A stretch of 60,000 nucleotides of DNA from Adiantum capillus-veneris (taxonomy: Eukaryota > Streptophyta > Polypodiopsida > Polypodiales > Pteridaceae), in contig CM043960.1 in the NCBI GenBank assembly GCA_014529385.2, positions 27,669,896 to 27,729,895 of the forward strand, given 5' to 3'. This document shows, piece by piece, positions 45,212 to 55,897 of this stretch. Numbering within the stretch: the stretch's first letter is position 1; each line of letters begins with the position of its first letter. A program made the position numbers and the translations under genes. The notes under the pieces were generated by a model, which saw only the letters and a program-made list of their open reading frames with translations, made no database searches and was not told the origin of the DNA.

Positions 45212-45213
<2 letters not shown>

Positions 45214-46667
45214 ACATGCAAGAAGAGGTGAAGCCAGAGAAAAGCTTGCGCGCTCAGAATCCCTTGAAAACCCTAGTTTATAGCCTTATCTTGGGCTTGT
45301 TGTCCTTTTCACATACGAGCACCCATATTTTTTGTCAGTCAGTGCTAAATGGGTCTGGTGTGTCTTTCATCGCGATCACTAGCCTTTTACTATAAACCTC
45401 CTGGACCGAAAAGCCCGGCCCATGATTAAACATATGCACAAGAGAATAATGGTAGCATCATGGCTTAACATGCCCCCGTTCTTGATGTAGATTCTGTCCT
45501 CTCAAAATCTAGTGAGGTAAAGCTCGTTCTTTGAGGTGGTAGAGAATATGGGATAGATTGTCTGCACAACAAATTCCCCATGAGAGTATGCAAGAAGAAC
45601 TATATGGAAATAAAGCACGACGGAAATATAAAGTACATGAGGACGTGAGTAATTGCAAAGAATTATGAAATGCTACACTACCATTAAGGACAAACAACTT
45701 GCACTTTGATGAAATTAATCAATCAAGAGTTTTGGGCTTATGGATGAATCTATCAATTCGGTAGGTATGGCTAAGGTTAAAACAACTACCCTAGTAGTAG
45801 CAAGATTAGGAATATTATCTAAATGCAAGATTCCCCAACTGTGCCTTTCAGCTTTGATTAGCCAGTTAACTCTCACAACTCCAAACAAGAGCTTGAATTT
45901 TTCACTTTAAGCTTAATGGAAGTCTTTTTTATGTCATTTTTTTCTCTTTTGGTCAAAACTATTTTCCACGTGTGCTTATTTTGTATGTCCAAGGCATTTT
46001 GCATTTCAAAGAAAAGCACCCACACTGGGAACCTCGAGGGCTATTGTACCATAGACAATACATGTGAGTGAGGTACCGGGATTTCTCTTCTATTTTAAGA
46101 ATTTACCTTTGCGGTACTTTTTCTTTTTGCTTCCATGTCCTTTGTATTCTCACTAATGTCTTTTGTAGTTGAAGTGAGCAAGCTTCTCTATGCCTAAAAC
46201 ACTCCTAAGGTCTCAAACACCCAGATAATTTTACCAACTAGGACTAGTGGTCAAGTAAATGAGTTAACCTAAAGTCACGGCCTCCTAAACTCAAGGCTCA
46301 TCCATAAGACTAAACTCTAGTTCATCAACCTAAGAAAAGACAAATTTATATAGCTATAATGGCAGATAATGAAACATAACTAAATGCTCTTAATCAAACC
46401 ATGGAAAACCACAATTGACAATTATAAATATCCACCAGCATGAATCATGGAAAGTAGTACACCTAGTGGTATAGAGTTGCTCATTTTGTCAAAGCAAACG
46501 TCCTCAGCCATGTGGATGGACATCCATATAAGCTCCACACAACAATATCAAGCAAGAAGGCACTATACCTCTAGGAGGCATGTCAGTGTGAAAAGACCAA
46601 AAATCTTGGAAAAAAAGCTGAAACAAAAGCTAGACCCCTGATCGACCTATCTGTTACACTTATGGAA
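45212..46667. other. No gene seen
   Basis: About 1.45 kb with short frames only and no element ends I can define. Confidence 0.4.
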
Positions 46668-46925
46668 TCAAGGAAATAGGATATTATATAGACCACGTGG
46701 CATCACTAAGGCTAGGCCTCTATCCTCATCATCTAGATATACAAAATCCTTGTCGGTGAGGCCATAGTCTTCCTCAAATTCTTCATCATCTTTGTGTGCA
46801 CATATGTTAATCAAGAACCTTGCTATGCGTGAATACTCATCTTGTGCAAAAGAATAGGTATGTGCCACTAGAGAAACATTTGTTACTGGGTACCAGTCAC
46901 TAGTAGTCCATATACGTATAGCCAT
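46668..46925 (-). CDS. Short unidentified reading frame
   Basis: 85 codons, acidic in the middle (HKDDEEFEEDYGLTDKDFVY). The composition looks protein-like, but I recognise no family and there is no neighbour to support it. It may be a fragment of the degenerate retroelement to its right, which is on the same strand. Confidence 0.2.
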   Translation of the reverse strand: MAIRIWTTSDWYPVTNVSLVAHTYSFAQDEYSRIARFLINICAHKDDEEFEEDYGLTDKDFVYLDDEDRGLALVMPRGLYNILFP

Positions 46926-47694
46926 TCTAACTCCTCAAAATTTTTCTCACACCCGAGTCTCTCTACCAAATCCCATTCACAAGAAAGTATAGGGTAGCAT
47001 ATGTGAAACACTTGAGAAAATATAAAGGGTACCTTTCGTCAAAGATAGAAGCGCATGACTTTGGTGAACTAGCCATCTCTGAGAACATAGATAGATTTGG
47101 TTAGGTCTCTAAAACATGAGGGTTGTTTCTTGTTCTGTTTCATGTGACATGGTGTATTTGGACTATGTGTTGGGTTCGATAGGGTGCACTCTTATTGCTA
47201 GTCACTCTTGCTCATTTACTATTTTCATCCTCTTTTTTGTTTTTTGAATTTGGTTTGGTTTAGTATAGGACTATATATGTACATTCCATAAGATTTGGAA
47301 GTTAAGGGGTTTGGGAGGAAGGTGAAGAGGGAAGCAATCAAATAATGATTGTTAATAAGTACTCCTCCCTTCCTTGGGTAGATCATACCTTTGGGAAAGT
47401 TGTCGTCACCTTTTGAAACCAACTGTTCTAAGTTGTAAAGGGTGAATATTTTGACCAATGGGATTTTTCCACCTTATCAAGCTATAAGGGTGGTAATGTA
47501 CTCTCCCATGATCTTACCTGAGCAGTTGCTTCAAGTGATGAACTCATAATTGGAGGTACAAAGTATTTTTTGTTTGTGCGGATTTGTACAATGGTAGCTC
47601 GAGGTTGTGTCAAAGCTTGTATTTCTGTAGATGAACTACATGAAGAGCTAGAAGCTTCATTTGACTTCCCTATTCTTGAGCTAGGTGGAACAAA
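46926..47694. other. No gene seen
   Basis: AT-rich, short frames only. Confidence 0.4.
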
Positions 47695-48650
47695 TTATTC
47701 TTTCTTCGGTACCCAAACTAGCTCTAGAATGGGTGAGTAGCATTTCGTGATCTTTTCCTTTTTGCGGTCTTCAAATCGGATTTGGCCTACATGGATCTTT
47801 AGTATGTGACAAGGGAGAACACAAGGTACATTTAGGTACCCAGATTTGATCTCTTCCATCATAATAGCCTTGGGCTTCCAATAGTCATTTAGGAATCCAT
47901 CACAACGTATTTCATCATAGTAGCCTTGGGCTTCCAATAGTCATTTAGGAATCCATCACAATGTATTCTTGCATTTCTTGGGATGAGTTTTTTTTTAAAA
48001 CTAGGCTTTTGTTTTGAACCAGATTAAAGATCAAAATTAGCGGCCATTAACAAAGCTTTAGAGACCCATTGGTACGCTTCCTTTGTCAAAACGTGTTGCT
48101 TCCTAGGTGTCACATTCTCTGTTTTAGGTAGGGGAGTTGAATTTTTTGAGGTTTGTGCTACATGTATGGATGCATTAACCTCTCGTGTCTGCAGCACTTT
48201 GTTCTTTTCTCCCTCAAGAGGCAATAACTTAGGGATTACTATTTGACTGGTAGGATTGAGAGTTGGTTTCTGTGTTGTGATACTCCCAATGCCCCAATCA
48301 ATATAACATTTGGTTGTATACATCCACGTGCACCCTAGGTTTATGTTACCCTCCATAGTGCCAATAGGCATAACAACAAAGCTTTGGGTCACCATCCCAT
48401 TGTCATAAGTAACAAGAAAGTGAAAGATTCCAAAGACAATAGTTTTCTTCTTGTTAATTCCTTGACTTGGATGATAATCTTGGATAAAGAAGGCTTTCCT
48501 AACTGACACCACACTTCATAGGATAATAGATTATGTTTAGCTCATGTGTCCACTAAAGCGTTATATAGCACTTTCCCATAGGTGCTATTTAACTCGATGG
48601 GGTATCGTTGAGGTGGGTTAGAATCTTCCAAATCAATCATCTCACACATT
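47695..48650 (-). pseudogene. Degenerate retroelement protease region
   Basis: Minus-strand translation near 48560-48600 gives YGKVLYNALVDT, a stop, then AKHNLLSYEVW. This has the look of a retroelement aspartic protease (ALVDTGA..NLLS) whose Gly codon has become TGA. The downstream 162-codon frame (48024-48512) is consistent with a protease remainder and linker but shows no RT motifs. A 56-bp tandem duplication (47857-47968) lies at its far end. Gag, RT and LTRs are not recognisable, so this is an old fragment. Confidence 0.42.
47857..47968. repeat. 56-bp tandem duplication
   Basis: catcataatagccttgggct and catcatagtagccttgggct start two units 56 bp apart, with few differences. Confidence 0.93.
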
Positions 48651-48711
48651 CCATTGGGCTACCACATTTGCAAGCGTAAGAGACATGCGATGTCTATGCT
48701 ATCTTTAAGCG

Positions 48712-49059
48712 GTGGAGCTTGAAAGATACGTATCCATCAAACTCAGTAGGGATACAAATGCAAGCTTCTATTTTCTTACATTTTTTGCAGGTTGGTGTAA
48801 TATTATTTCAATATGCAGGAACTTGGCTCGAATGATGACCGGAATCGATTTCGATGCTCAAACGACTAGACATACTTTGTTTCAGCATATCATCAAGCCA
48901 AAGGATTTGCTGGATCTATTGGATGATCCATCCAATGTTGGCATTGCTAATGTTTTTAGCCATAAGTATTTCAATGAGCTAAAGAGCATTGTGTCACCTC
49001 ACGAGATGGTGGAGGTGTGTGACAGTGCTGTAGGAATAAGTTTCGAGGCCTTAGAAGCT
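48712..49059 (+). pseudogene. 5' part of an unidentified reading frame split by a copia-type element
   Basis: 116 codons up to the LTR boundary at 49060. The reading (MTGIDFDAQTTRHTLFQHII, LLDLLDDPSNVGIANVFSH) has ordinary protein composition and no repeats. A possible plant 3' splice site lies within it (ttttttgcag, 48781-48790), so the true exon may begin at 48791 or later and the listed start may be artificial. The frame runs on into LTR sequence only by accident. Codon phase at 49059 matches the frame that resumes at 52337. I do not recognise the family; a host gene or a DNA-transposon protein are both possible. Confidence 0.5.
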
Positions 49060-49429
49060 TGTGTGAGTGGTATGCAACCAAAACCCACATAGGGGAGGAT
49101 TGTTGGGATGCGAAGTTTTGTCACATCTCTTGTGTGAACAACCCCTTCTACCTCATGTGTCAAGCCATGTGAAGAACCTCTTACAACCTTTGTTAAAGAG
49201 AAACCACTTGTATTTGTGCAGCCACATCTTATACCTATGTGCCAAAAGGCTGTATATTTGTATAAGCCTATATAGAGGCACATTTAGCTGAATAAATGTA
49301 ACCTTTTATCATTTGCAATATACCCTATTGTATTGTGCAACAGTCTCTCTCTAGCAAGCTCTACACTAACCTCTCCAAAGCATGCCATTAGCGTGAATGG
49401 CACACTAACCTATCCACCTTAACCCTACA
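49060..49429 (+). repeat. 5' LTR of the gag-only element
   Basis: 370 bp, starts TGTGTGAGTG and ends CCCTACA. It is collinear with 51958-52331. The start is set by the point where the two copies begin to match and by the polypurine tract before the 3' copy. Confidence 0.87.
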
Positions 49430-49431
49430 AC

Positions 49432-49443
49432 TGGTATCAAAGC
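49432..49443 (+). other. Primer-binding site of the gag-only element
   Basis: TGGTATCAAAGC, 2 nt after the LTR, one base different from the tRNA-iMet form TGGTATCAGAGC. Confidence 0.8.
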
Positions 49444-49848
49444 TTTTCCTAGATTAGCATCTCCTAGTCTATTTAGATCCTAGGCATCCCCTCCTATGCT
49501 AGATTTGTGAGTCCCCTCTTTGCTCACAAAATTGATTCAATTTCTATGAAATTTCATGTAGGTTAACACTAATCTATTTGCCAATTACTCATGTTTTTGG
49601 GCACGTTCATGGATTATGCCTAGAGCCACTACCCTTGCTTGAGGAAATTGTGATAGATTTATATATAATTATTAAACATTCATACCTAATTTCATGCATT
49701 TGCATAATTAGCTACTAAAATTGAGCCCTCATCATTTCAATCAATTTCACATTTGTGTGCTTTGAATGTGCTCTACGAGAGCTTTCAGAAGCCTACTCAA
49801 GCTCTGAAAATAGATGAGATTATCCCCCCTTTAATGCATCAATAGTCA

Positions 49849-49882
<34 letters not shown>

Positions 49883-50903
49883 CAGTGTGGCTATAAGGAC
49901 AAAACAATGTTGTGGGAACCACCCCCTAAATAGGGAAAATGTGGTTAACTTGGTGCCCCAACCGTGGTCAAATAGGTCCAGGCAAGCGAATTTCAAAATA
50001 AAAAGTTATCATTTTGCCCCTTTTTCGGATCCGAACGGACCGAACGGAAGTTTTCCCGATTTTTCACCTCTAGCCGGTGGCCCATGCCGACCAGCTACCT
50101 CCGTTTGCCTACTTTTGACCGGCGCCTAACCCACTGGCCGCCCGCTTCCTGCGCGCTCTCTGTCTGATCGATCGGCCACCTGCCCGCACCCTGCCCGGAT
50201 CGCCGCCCACTCTGTCCGATCTTGCCCTGCTGCCCGTGCATTGCCCGAAATACCCAGAGCTACCCAAAGGTGCCCAACAACACCCTAAGCCTCAACACAA
50301 GGTCTCCTTCACACGAAGGGCCTTAAGCCCAAGCTTGGGTTGTGTCCCACAGCTACTCCCCGCCAAGGTGCACCTTGAAATCTTAAAGGGCCATCCTCTC
50401 CCTCAAACTTGTCGAGCATTTAAACCCCCCATTGCCATTATCAATGGAGCCCAAGCTTGGGTTGTGTCCCACAGCTACTCCCCGCCAAGGTGCACCTTGA
50501 AATCTTAAAGGGCCATCCTCTCCCTCAAACTAGTCGAGCATTTAAACCCCCCATTGCCATTATCAACGGAGCTTTTTTTAAAAAGCTCACCATAATCTTC
50601 AAACAGACAATATTCAACTCTAAAGCACTCTCTTATCGCTTTATTAATGCATGCAACTCTCAATAAGCTCTTTACACAAAGTACTTAAAGGCTGATTGTT
50701 TACCAATGAGCATATACAGGATTAGCATCACTTTGATTTGCAAATCCTAAGCTTCAACATTGCCAATTTGTGAAGAGGTACTCCATGATATTGGAGAGTG
50801 ACTTCATAATCTAATTGTAAATCATTGAAATTAATTGCTTACGAGGATTAGACACTACCCAATCATCCGGATAATACCTTCCTCTCACCACACATGGGAG
50901 TGC
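49444..50903 (+). other. Leader of the gag-only element, with a GC-rich block and a 122-bp duplication
   Basis: Non-coding sequence between primer site and gag. 49920-50230 is markedly GC-rich. 50327-50448 and 50449-50570 are tandem copies (122-bp offset) with about two differences. The part at 50750-50880 (gaagaggtactcc...gagtgacttca) is a diverged relative of the 541-bp unit at 35.6-36.7 kb. Confidence 0.6.
49849..49872. repeat. (TG)12 microsatellite, followed by CGCGCG
   Basis: Uninterrupted TG run in the leader of the gag-only element. Confidence 0.95.
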
Positions 50904-51786
50904 ACCATCATGGGAGAAAAGGGGATCAATAAATTCAATGGCCATGGCTTCCACACGCAGCAAGCAAGAACCAAGGGCTACTTGACGCGAAAGCAATTAT
51001 GGTCCGTCATTAAGAAACCAAATGATGATGACAGAGTGGAAACGTGATAGAGCTTAGCATAGTTTGCAACTAAAGATGAGCAAGCTCTCGGCATTTTACT
51101 CACTTCGCTAGATGACAACTTTGTGCATTATTTAGATGATTGCACTACTGCACACGATGCATAGATAACTTTAGAGCAACATTTTGGTGCTATTGCATTC
51201 CAAAATTTCATTAAAAATGCAACTTTATGGATTGCTTATGGAGCCTAGAGAAGATGTGTCATCTCTAGTCAATAGGCTCAAAAGTATTTGCACACAATCG
51301 ACATATATAAAATGCCCTGTAGACCAAATTGCTCTGCTTCTCAAAGCAGTACCAGATGCATATTTTGGGAAAATTGTAATAGTGCTTAAAGAGAAATACC
51401 CAATCCCAAAAATTGAAGATGTGATAAACTCTCTTCAAGAGCACAAAAAGAAACTCAAAGGCAATCAACAATAGTCAAATGGTGCTTATGTGGTCTCATC
51501 TAACCGCTACAACTGCAATCACAAAACAAAATTAAAGTACACACACTGTGGCATAACAAATCACCTTTCAAAGGATTGCTATGACATCAACCCTTGTTGC
51601 ATTTGTGGCAAAAACAACCATGCTACAAAGTATTGCAGAAACATCAATAAATCTTCATCACAGGTTACCGATCACAAAGAGCATTTTAAAGATCAAACAA
51701 AAGCAAAAATCAACCTTGCCACCTCTGGAAATTCTAAAGAAGATAACGACAACAATATTGGCTTGGTTTACGATGATGTACTATGA
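50904..51786 (+). pseudogene. Copia-type gag, degenerate
   Basis: It starts at an ATG near 50904 (MGEKGINKFNGHGFHTQQA), typical of the copia gag N-terminus (…KFNG.NF…). Stops at about 51046 and in 51050-51180 break it; the middle is open as 96 codons (51184-51474). The C-terminus (51490-51786) has two knuckles: YTHCGITNHLSKDC, whose first Cys is now Tyr, and CCICGKNNHATKYC. No protease follows. It probably coated RNA for packaging when functional. Confidence 0.75.
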
Positions 51787-51946
51787 GCATTCTCTCAATT
51801 GTACCTTACCCTCTATTTCTGTTAGGGGAGGCTTGTGTGTGCCTACACCCTGATGTTTTGTGTACCTACACCATTTGTGTCTAGGGGAGGCAACTTTGTG
51901 TTCAAGGAGAGGCTTGTTAATTGTGTGCCTCACCCTAGTATGTTTT

Positions 51947-51956
51947 GAGGGGAGGA
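51947..51956 (+). other. Polypurine tract of the gag-only element
   Basis: GAGGGGAGGA, one base before the 3' LTR. Confidence 0.75.
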
Positions 51957-51957
51957 T

Positions 51958-52331
51958 TGTGTGAGTGATATGCAACCAAAACCCACATAGGAGAGGATTT
52001 TTGGGATGCAAAGTTTTGTTGCATCTCTTGTGTGAACAACCCCTTCCATCTCATGTGTCAAGCCATGTGAAGAACCTCTTACAACCTTTGTGTAAAGAGC
52101 AACCACTTGTATTTGTGCAACCACATCTTATACCCATGTGTCAAAAGGCTGTCTGTTTGTATAAGCCTATATAGAGGGACATTCTCCTGAATAAATGTAA
52201 CCTTTTATCATTTTCAATATACCCTATTGTATACTACAGTATTCTCTCTCTAGCAAGCTCTACACTAACCTCTCCAAAGCATGTCATTAGCATGAATGGC
52301 ACACTAGCCTATCCGACACCTTAACCCTACA
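51958..52331 (+). repeat. 3' LTR of the gag-only element
   Basis: 374 bp, TGTGTGAGTG...CCCTACA, collinear with the 5' LTR with moderate divergence (more than between the nested chromovirus LTRs), so this is an older insertion. Confidence 0.87.
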
Positions 52332-52336
52332 AAGGT

Positions 52337-52657
52337 TTGTATAGAATTGTCACACTAGGTCATAGAACAAAAGGGTTGTTTAGGTTGTTGCCAACACCTT
52401 ACAGTGTCAGCGTTGCAAAAAGGTACACCAATAATGATGTTGCAAGCTTGTTGGGTGGATTTCAATATGTGGAGAATGGCCTACCATTAGAAGAGAGAAA
52501 ATCCTTCTGTTACAATGAGTTCAATAATGTCTATGTTGACTTGTTGAAGCTCCAAGAGTCAATGATCAAATTTTATGGGTTGACACAGGAAGAGTGTGAG
52601 GGCAAAGTTATATTTTTGATGAATCTTAATGAGTACGAGATTGTCAAAGGTCAATGA
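52337..52657 (+). pseudogene. 3' part of the unidentified split reading frame
   Basis: 106 codons plus stop, beginning at the first base after the target copy AAGGT. It reads as ordinary protein (RYTNNDVASLLGGFQYVENG, QESMIKFYGLTQEECEGKV). Taking away the element and one target copy leaves 116 + 106 codons in one continuous phase, ending at a TGA (52655-52657). A second frame, 52654-52881, overlaps the stop (ATGA) and may be the continuation after a frameshift. Family unknown. Confidence 0.5.
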
Positions 52658-53790
52658 CTCGAAAGGGCAAGCGTTACGCTTATGAACAGAGCTTCGTGGG
52701 TGTCGATGTTGAGCTAAATTCCAATGAGAAGAAAAACACCTGTTTAGGTATTCAGTTAAAGAAGAATATTTGGTGGTTGGTATCTTTTCATCTCCCACAC
52801 GAGACACATAAGTCCCTCAAACGGTATTCTAATCACACCCCAATCATTGATGTCATTCGGCAACAACAAGAAGGACAATGATTGCAGGTTTCAGGTTTGG
52901 GTACGTTCCAAGTGTAGTGGCATTTGGCAAGAGACTTGGAAACTCTCAAGTGTATGTTAGGGGTGCAAGCAAGGTGCAATAACCCTCTTTCCATGCATTT
53001 ATTGCTGCCACAATAAAGTCTCATTAGGAACTGAGGCAAGGGTGCAAAGGCCAACAAGTCAAAGGGCGGTAAGGGTAAGGCTGGCAAAGTTGCAGTCAAC
53101 TCTACGAAAGGTGTATCCACAACACAAACAATGGGTAAAGTACTACAACAATGGTTTCAAGGTATCCTCAGTTGTAACTATAGTGTACCCCTAATCAAGA
53201 CATGGACGATCCAAATTGGGATTCTAGTCTACCGATTCCTCTGATAAATGTGCATGTGTGCACTCTTCCTGCCCATCTATGAATTCTTGACAAGTTTCTT
53301 ATGCTCAATATTAATTATGCTTGGAATATGGGGCCTGCAAAAAGAAGACAAGAGTCTCAAATCTATTCTTCCAAGTGTTGGTCTACATGGGGGTGCAATT
53401 GAGTTATCAAAGAACAAGAAGGCATCTAGAAGTATACATGATCGTTCTAATAAAATATGTATGGGTGGTAATAAAGTTAGGCATTTACTTTCAGACTATT
53501 CTGACTCCCAAATTCCTAATGAGTTTCAATTGTGGAAAAAGGTGTGTGACATTACTACCTATAGAGGTAAGCAGCCCTAGGAATTAAGCGTGCTCGTGTG
53601 TGGCGTTCTTTAGATGATATTTTTTGTTTGCTTGAAAAGGAAAAGATAACCTATATTGAGATATCCACCTTAAAGTTTGTAATCAATAGTTTCACAATGC
53701 AAATGGTGGATGCCTGGGGGAGACACACATAACACATTACATGGTGGGTTGAACACTTTGTCTTTGCATTAAAAAAACATCACTGTTTGA
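52658..53790 (+). pseudogene. Degenerate coding sequence downstream of the split frame
   Basis: Several plus-strand stretches look protein-like in changing frames: 52654-52881 (FVGVDVELNSNEKKNTCLG), 53321-53587, and about 53583-53790 (RVWRSLDDIFCLLEKEKITY, then FTMQMVDAWGR). Together they suggest a decayed gene or transposon ORF that continues the split frame. I cannot name it. Confidence 0.3.
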
Positions 53791-54572
53791 ACTAAAGTTT
53801 TTTTTTTTGGCATATTCTTTTTGCTCAAAGCTCATTTCTTACACTATCAAGCAAAAGTAGTATATTTTAGAAATACATGGCATGAAGGTGGAGAGAAAAG
53901 AGAAATGCCCTACACGAAATGTTCAATTGATTCTACAAAGTTTTAGCGGGGAGAGAAAGGAAGAAGATTAGAGTGCAAAGAAGTTTGAAACATAGAATAG
54001 AGAAAGTGGTTAGCCTCCTGAGGCGATCACAATCATATCATGCTTCTAGTGCAATAGATCGGAGATGATTGAAGACAAGGTGACAAAATGTCAGGCGTTG
54101 GATGGAAAACCATTAAATTTTTGACAGTAACCACTTCTATTGTAAACATGCATTGTAATGCCACGTGATTTGTTGATGCCCCAATCAATGGTTCCGTGGG
54201 TCAAGTTTTGCCTATTTTGGAGTTTTTAAAATTTTTATTAGTATTATTGAGTTTTTAAGTTTTTTTTAAAAAAAAAATTAAGTACTATATAAGTCAAAAC
54301 TCACAACTTAAAGTTCATTTCTTGTTTGCACATTTTAGAAGATCCTCTTGAGCACAAACATGTATGCACTCATATCTTGCACCACATGGACGATTCACAT
54401 GAGCAGACCACTACGCACATCAATACCACCACAACCACTCACACCACAAAAACTCCGCAACTAGCACCCCATGAATCTATGACTTCAAACATCCCCATCC
54501 ACAAGTGGATAACCCAACACCCCAACCCGCTCCAGACACCCAGTAACCTCTCAAACCACCGCATCCAAATGA
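53791..54572. other. No confident gene
   Basis: AT-rich with T and A runs (53798, 54256-54285). A 91-codon His/Thr-rich frame at 54326-54601 may be an out-of-frame start of the next feature. Confidence 0.35.
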
Positions 54573-55072
54573 TCGAACCACCATGCAACATATTTTGGTA
54601 ATCTTGAACCATTAAACCATGCTAACCGCACACCTCTGCCGGATCCCCCACCAATTTCCTCTCTACATAGAGTTGCACAAGAAACAAGAGCAACTGAAGA
54701 AGAATATCGAGGTCCGCTTCAAAATCCGAAGCCCTCGCCTGCTGTCACAACACCTAGAGCTCATGCCACTGTGGAAACCACGCCGCAAAGATTTGGACCG
54801 CGAGTCAAACAAAGAGTAATCAAGGTAATACCAGGCGACCCGGTTTCTAAAGCACGAGAGGCCAAGAGGAGGAAAAGAATGAAAGAGATGGAAAAGAAAG
54901 AGGCAGCTGCTGCTAAGAAGGAATAAGAAAGAATGCAAGAAGAACAAAGAAGACAGAGGGAGCAAGAGAAATGGCAAAGAGCCGAGGCCAAGAGAGCTCA
55001 CTTGGAAAACTTACAAGCACAAGTAGAGGTAGAGAAGAAGGCGACAGAGGATATAGCTCAAGCCACCCAATA
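54573..55072 (+). pseudogene. Unidentified basic, coiled-coil-like reading frame
   Basis: Open on the plus strand from a TGA at 54570-54572 to a TAA at 54924-54926, then open again in the same frame to a TAA at 55070-55072. The first part is Pro/Thr-rich (RTPLPDPPPISSLHRVAQE), followed by RVKQRVIKVIPGDPVSKARE and a long Lys/Arg/Glu/Ala region (EAKRRKRMKEMEKKEAAAAK) that continues after the stop, as expected of a charged helix. There is no ATG near the beginning. It may be the end of a retroelement or transposon protein; no family is recognised. Confidence 0.4.
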
Positions 55073-55568
55073 AGCAAAGACTGGGTGCTCTAGACCTTCA
55101 AAAATACCTCAAAGAGCCAAGCAATGTGCAAAAAGGAGAAAGGAAAGGTGATACCTAAAGAACATCAAGCCCAGAAGGAGAGGAGGAAAAAGTACAAAAC
55201 TAATCCTCCTCAATGGGCCACACAGGCGGCCGTCGAAGACATTTTGGTGTAGTTGTTTCAGAATTGTGTTTTCTGTATATTGCATGCTAAGTGTGTAACA
55301 TTGAAAAATACGTATTTAGCTCTAGCAATCAATTTGCAAAATAAAGGATGCCTTTATAAGAAATAGTTTATCCCGTGTACTCTCTCTTGATGAGATTTGT
55401 AATCTTCTCATATAATATCAAATGTCAAATTTCTACCATTCCGTGCAATTGTTGAGTTTGATTTTGTACATTGTTTTTTTAAATATTGGAATTGTTCAAG
55501 ATGTTAAATATAAACTAACCACCACAGCGCACGGTTCTCTCGACGAGATCAGAATGCACAAAAATATC
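55073..55568. other. No gene seen
   Basis: AT-rich intergenic sequence up to the foldback element. Confidence 0.4.
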
Positions 55569-55897
55569 CATGCAGCGACCCGTCGACCGCGGGACACATC
55601 TCGGTGATTTTTTAACAAAATTGGGTGATGGGGGACGTACGGGGTCAACAGGACCACCATAGAGCACAGGTACCCGGCGGGGTCGAGTGGCATAAAAAAA
55701 GCCTTGTGCACCACGGCGCGCAGGGGGCGGATCTGTCCTACTGACCCCGCCAAGTGCAGGGCTTTTTTTTCTGCCACCCAATTCCGTCAGGTGACACCAT
55801 GCTCCGTGGGTGAGCCCGTTGACCTTGTACGCCCCTCCGTCACCCGGTTTTGTAAAAAATTCACCGCGATGTGTTCCAATTGACAGGTTGCAGCATG
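55569..55897. mobile_element. GC-rich foldback element
   Basis: About 330 bp made almost wholly of two inverted arms meeting near 55730. Matching landmarks (right arm read in reverse complement) are catgcagcgacccgtc / catgctgcaacctgtc, cacatctcggtga / cacatcgcggtga, aaaattgggtga / aaaaccgggtga, ggggtcaac / aaggtcaac, and aaaaaaagcc / aaaaaaaagcc at the centre. The GC content contrasts sharply with both flanks. No target duplication could be fixed. Open frames inside are composition artefacts. Confidence 0.8.

Larger units (their letters stand above)
49060..52331 (+). mobile_element. Copia-type gag-only LTR element (TR-GAG-like)
   Basis: 3272 bp on the plus strand with LTRs 49060-49429 and 51958-52331, a tRNA-iMet-like primer site and a polypurine tract (51947-51956). 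The flanks AAGCT (49055-49059) and AAGGT (52332-52336) match at 4 of 5 bases and are the likely target duplication. The interior carries a GC-rich leader and a degenerate gag with zinc knuckles, but no protease, RT or integrase between gag and the 3' LTR. It must have depended on another element for movement. Confidence 0.83.

Noticed and set aside
45092-45395. Ser/Leu-repeat reading frames across the TC array
   Set aside because: All three frames are open because (TC)n lacks stops; composition is purely repeat-driven.
49080-49100. First reading of the copia-type LTR start at TGTTGGG (49101) with a second tandem array
   Set aside because: The two copies match from TGTGTGAGTG (49060 and 51958), and the purine tract lies just before 51958. 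This gives a simple two-LTR element, so no tandem arrangement is needed.
55496-55781. Minus-strand frames in the GC-rich foldback element
   Set aside because: Open by GC composition and inverted-arm symmetry; no start context or family.
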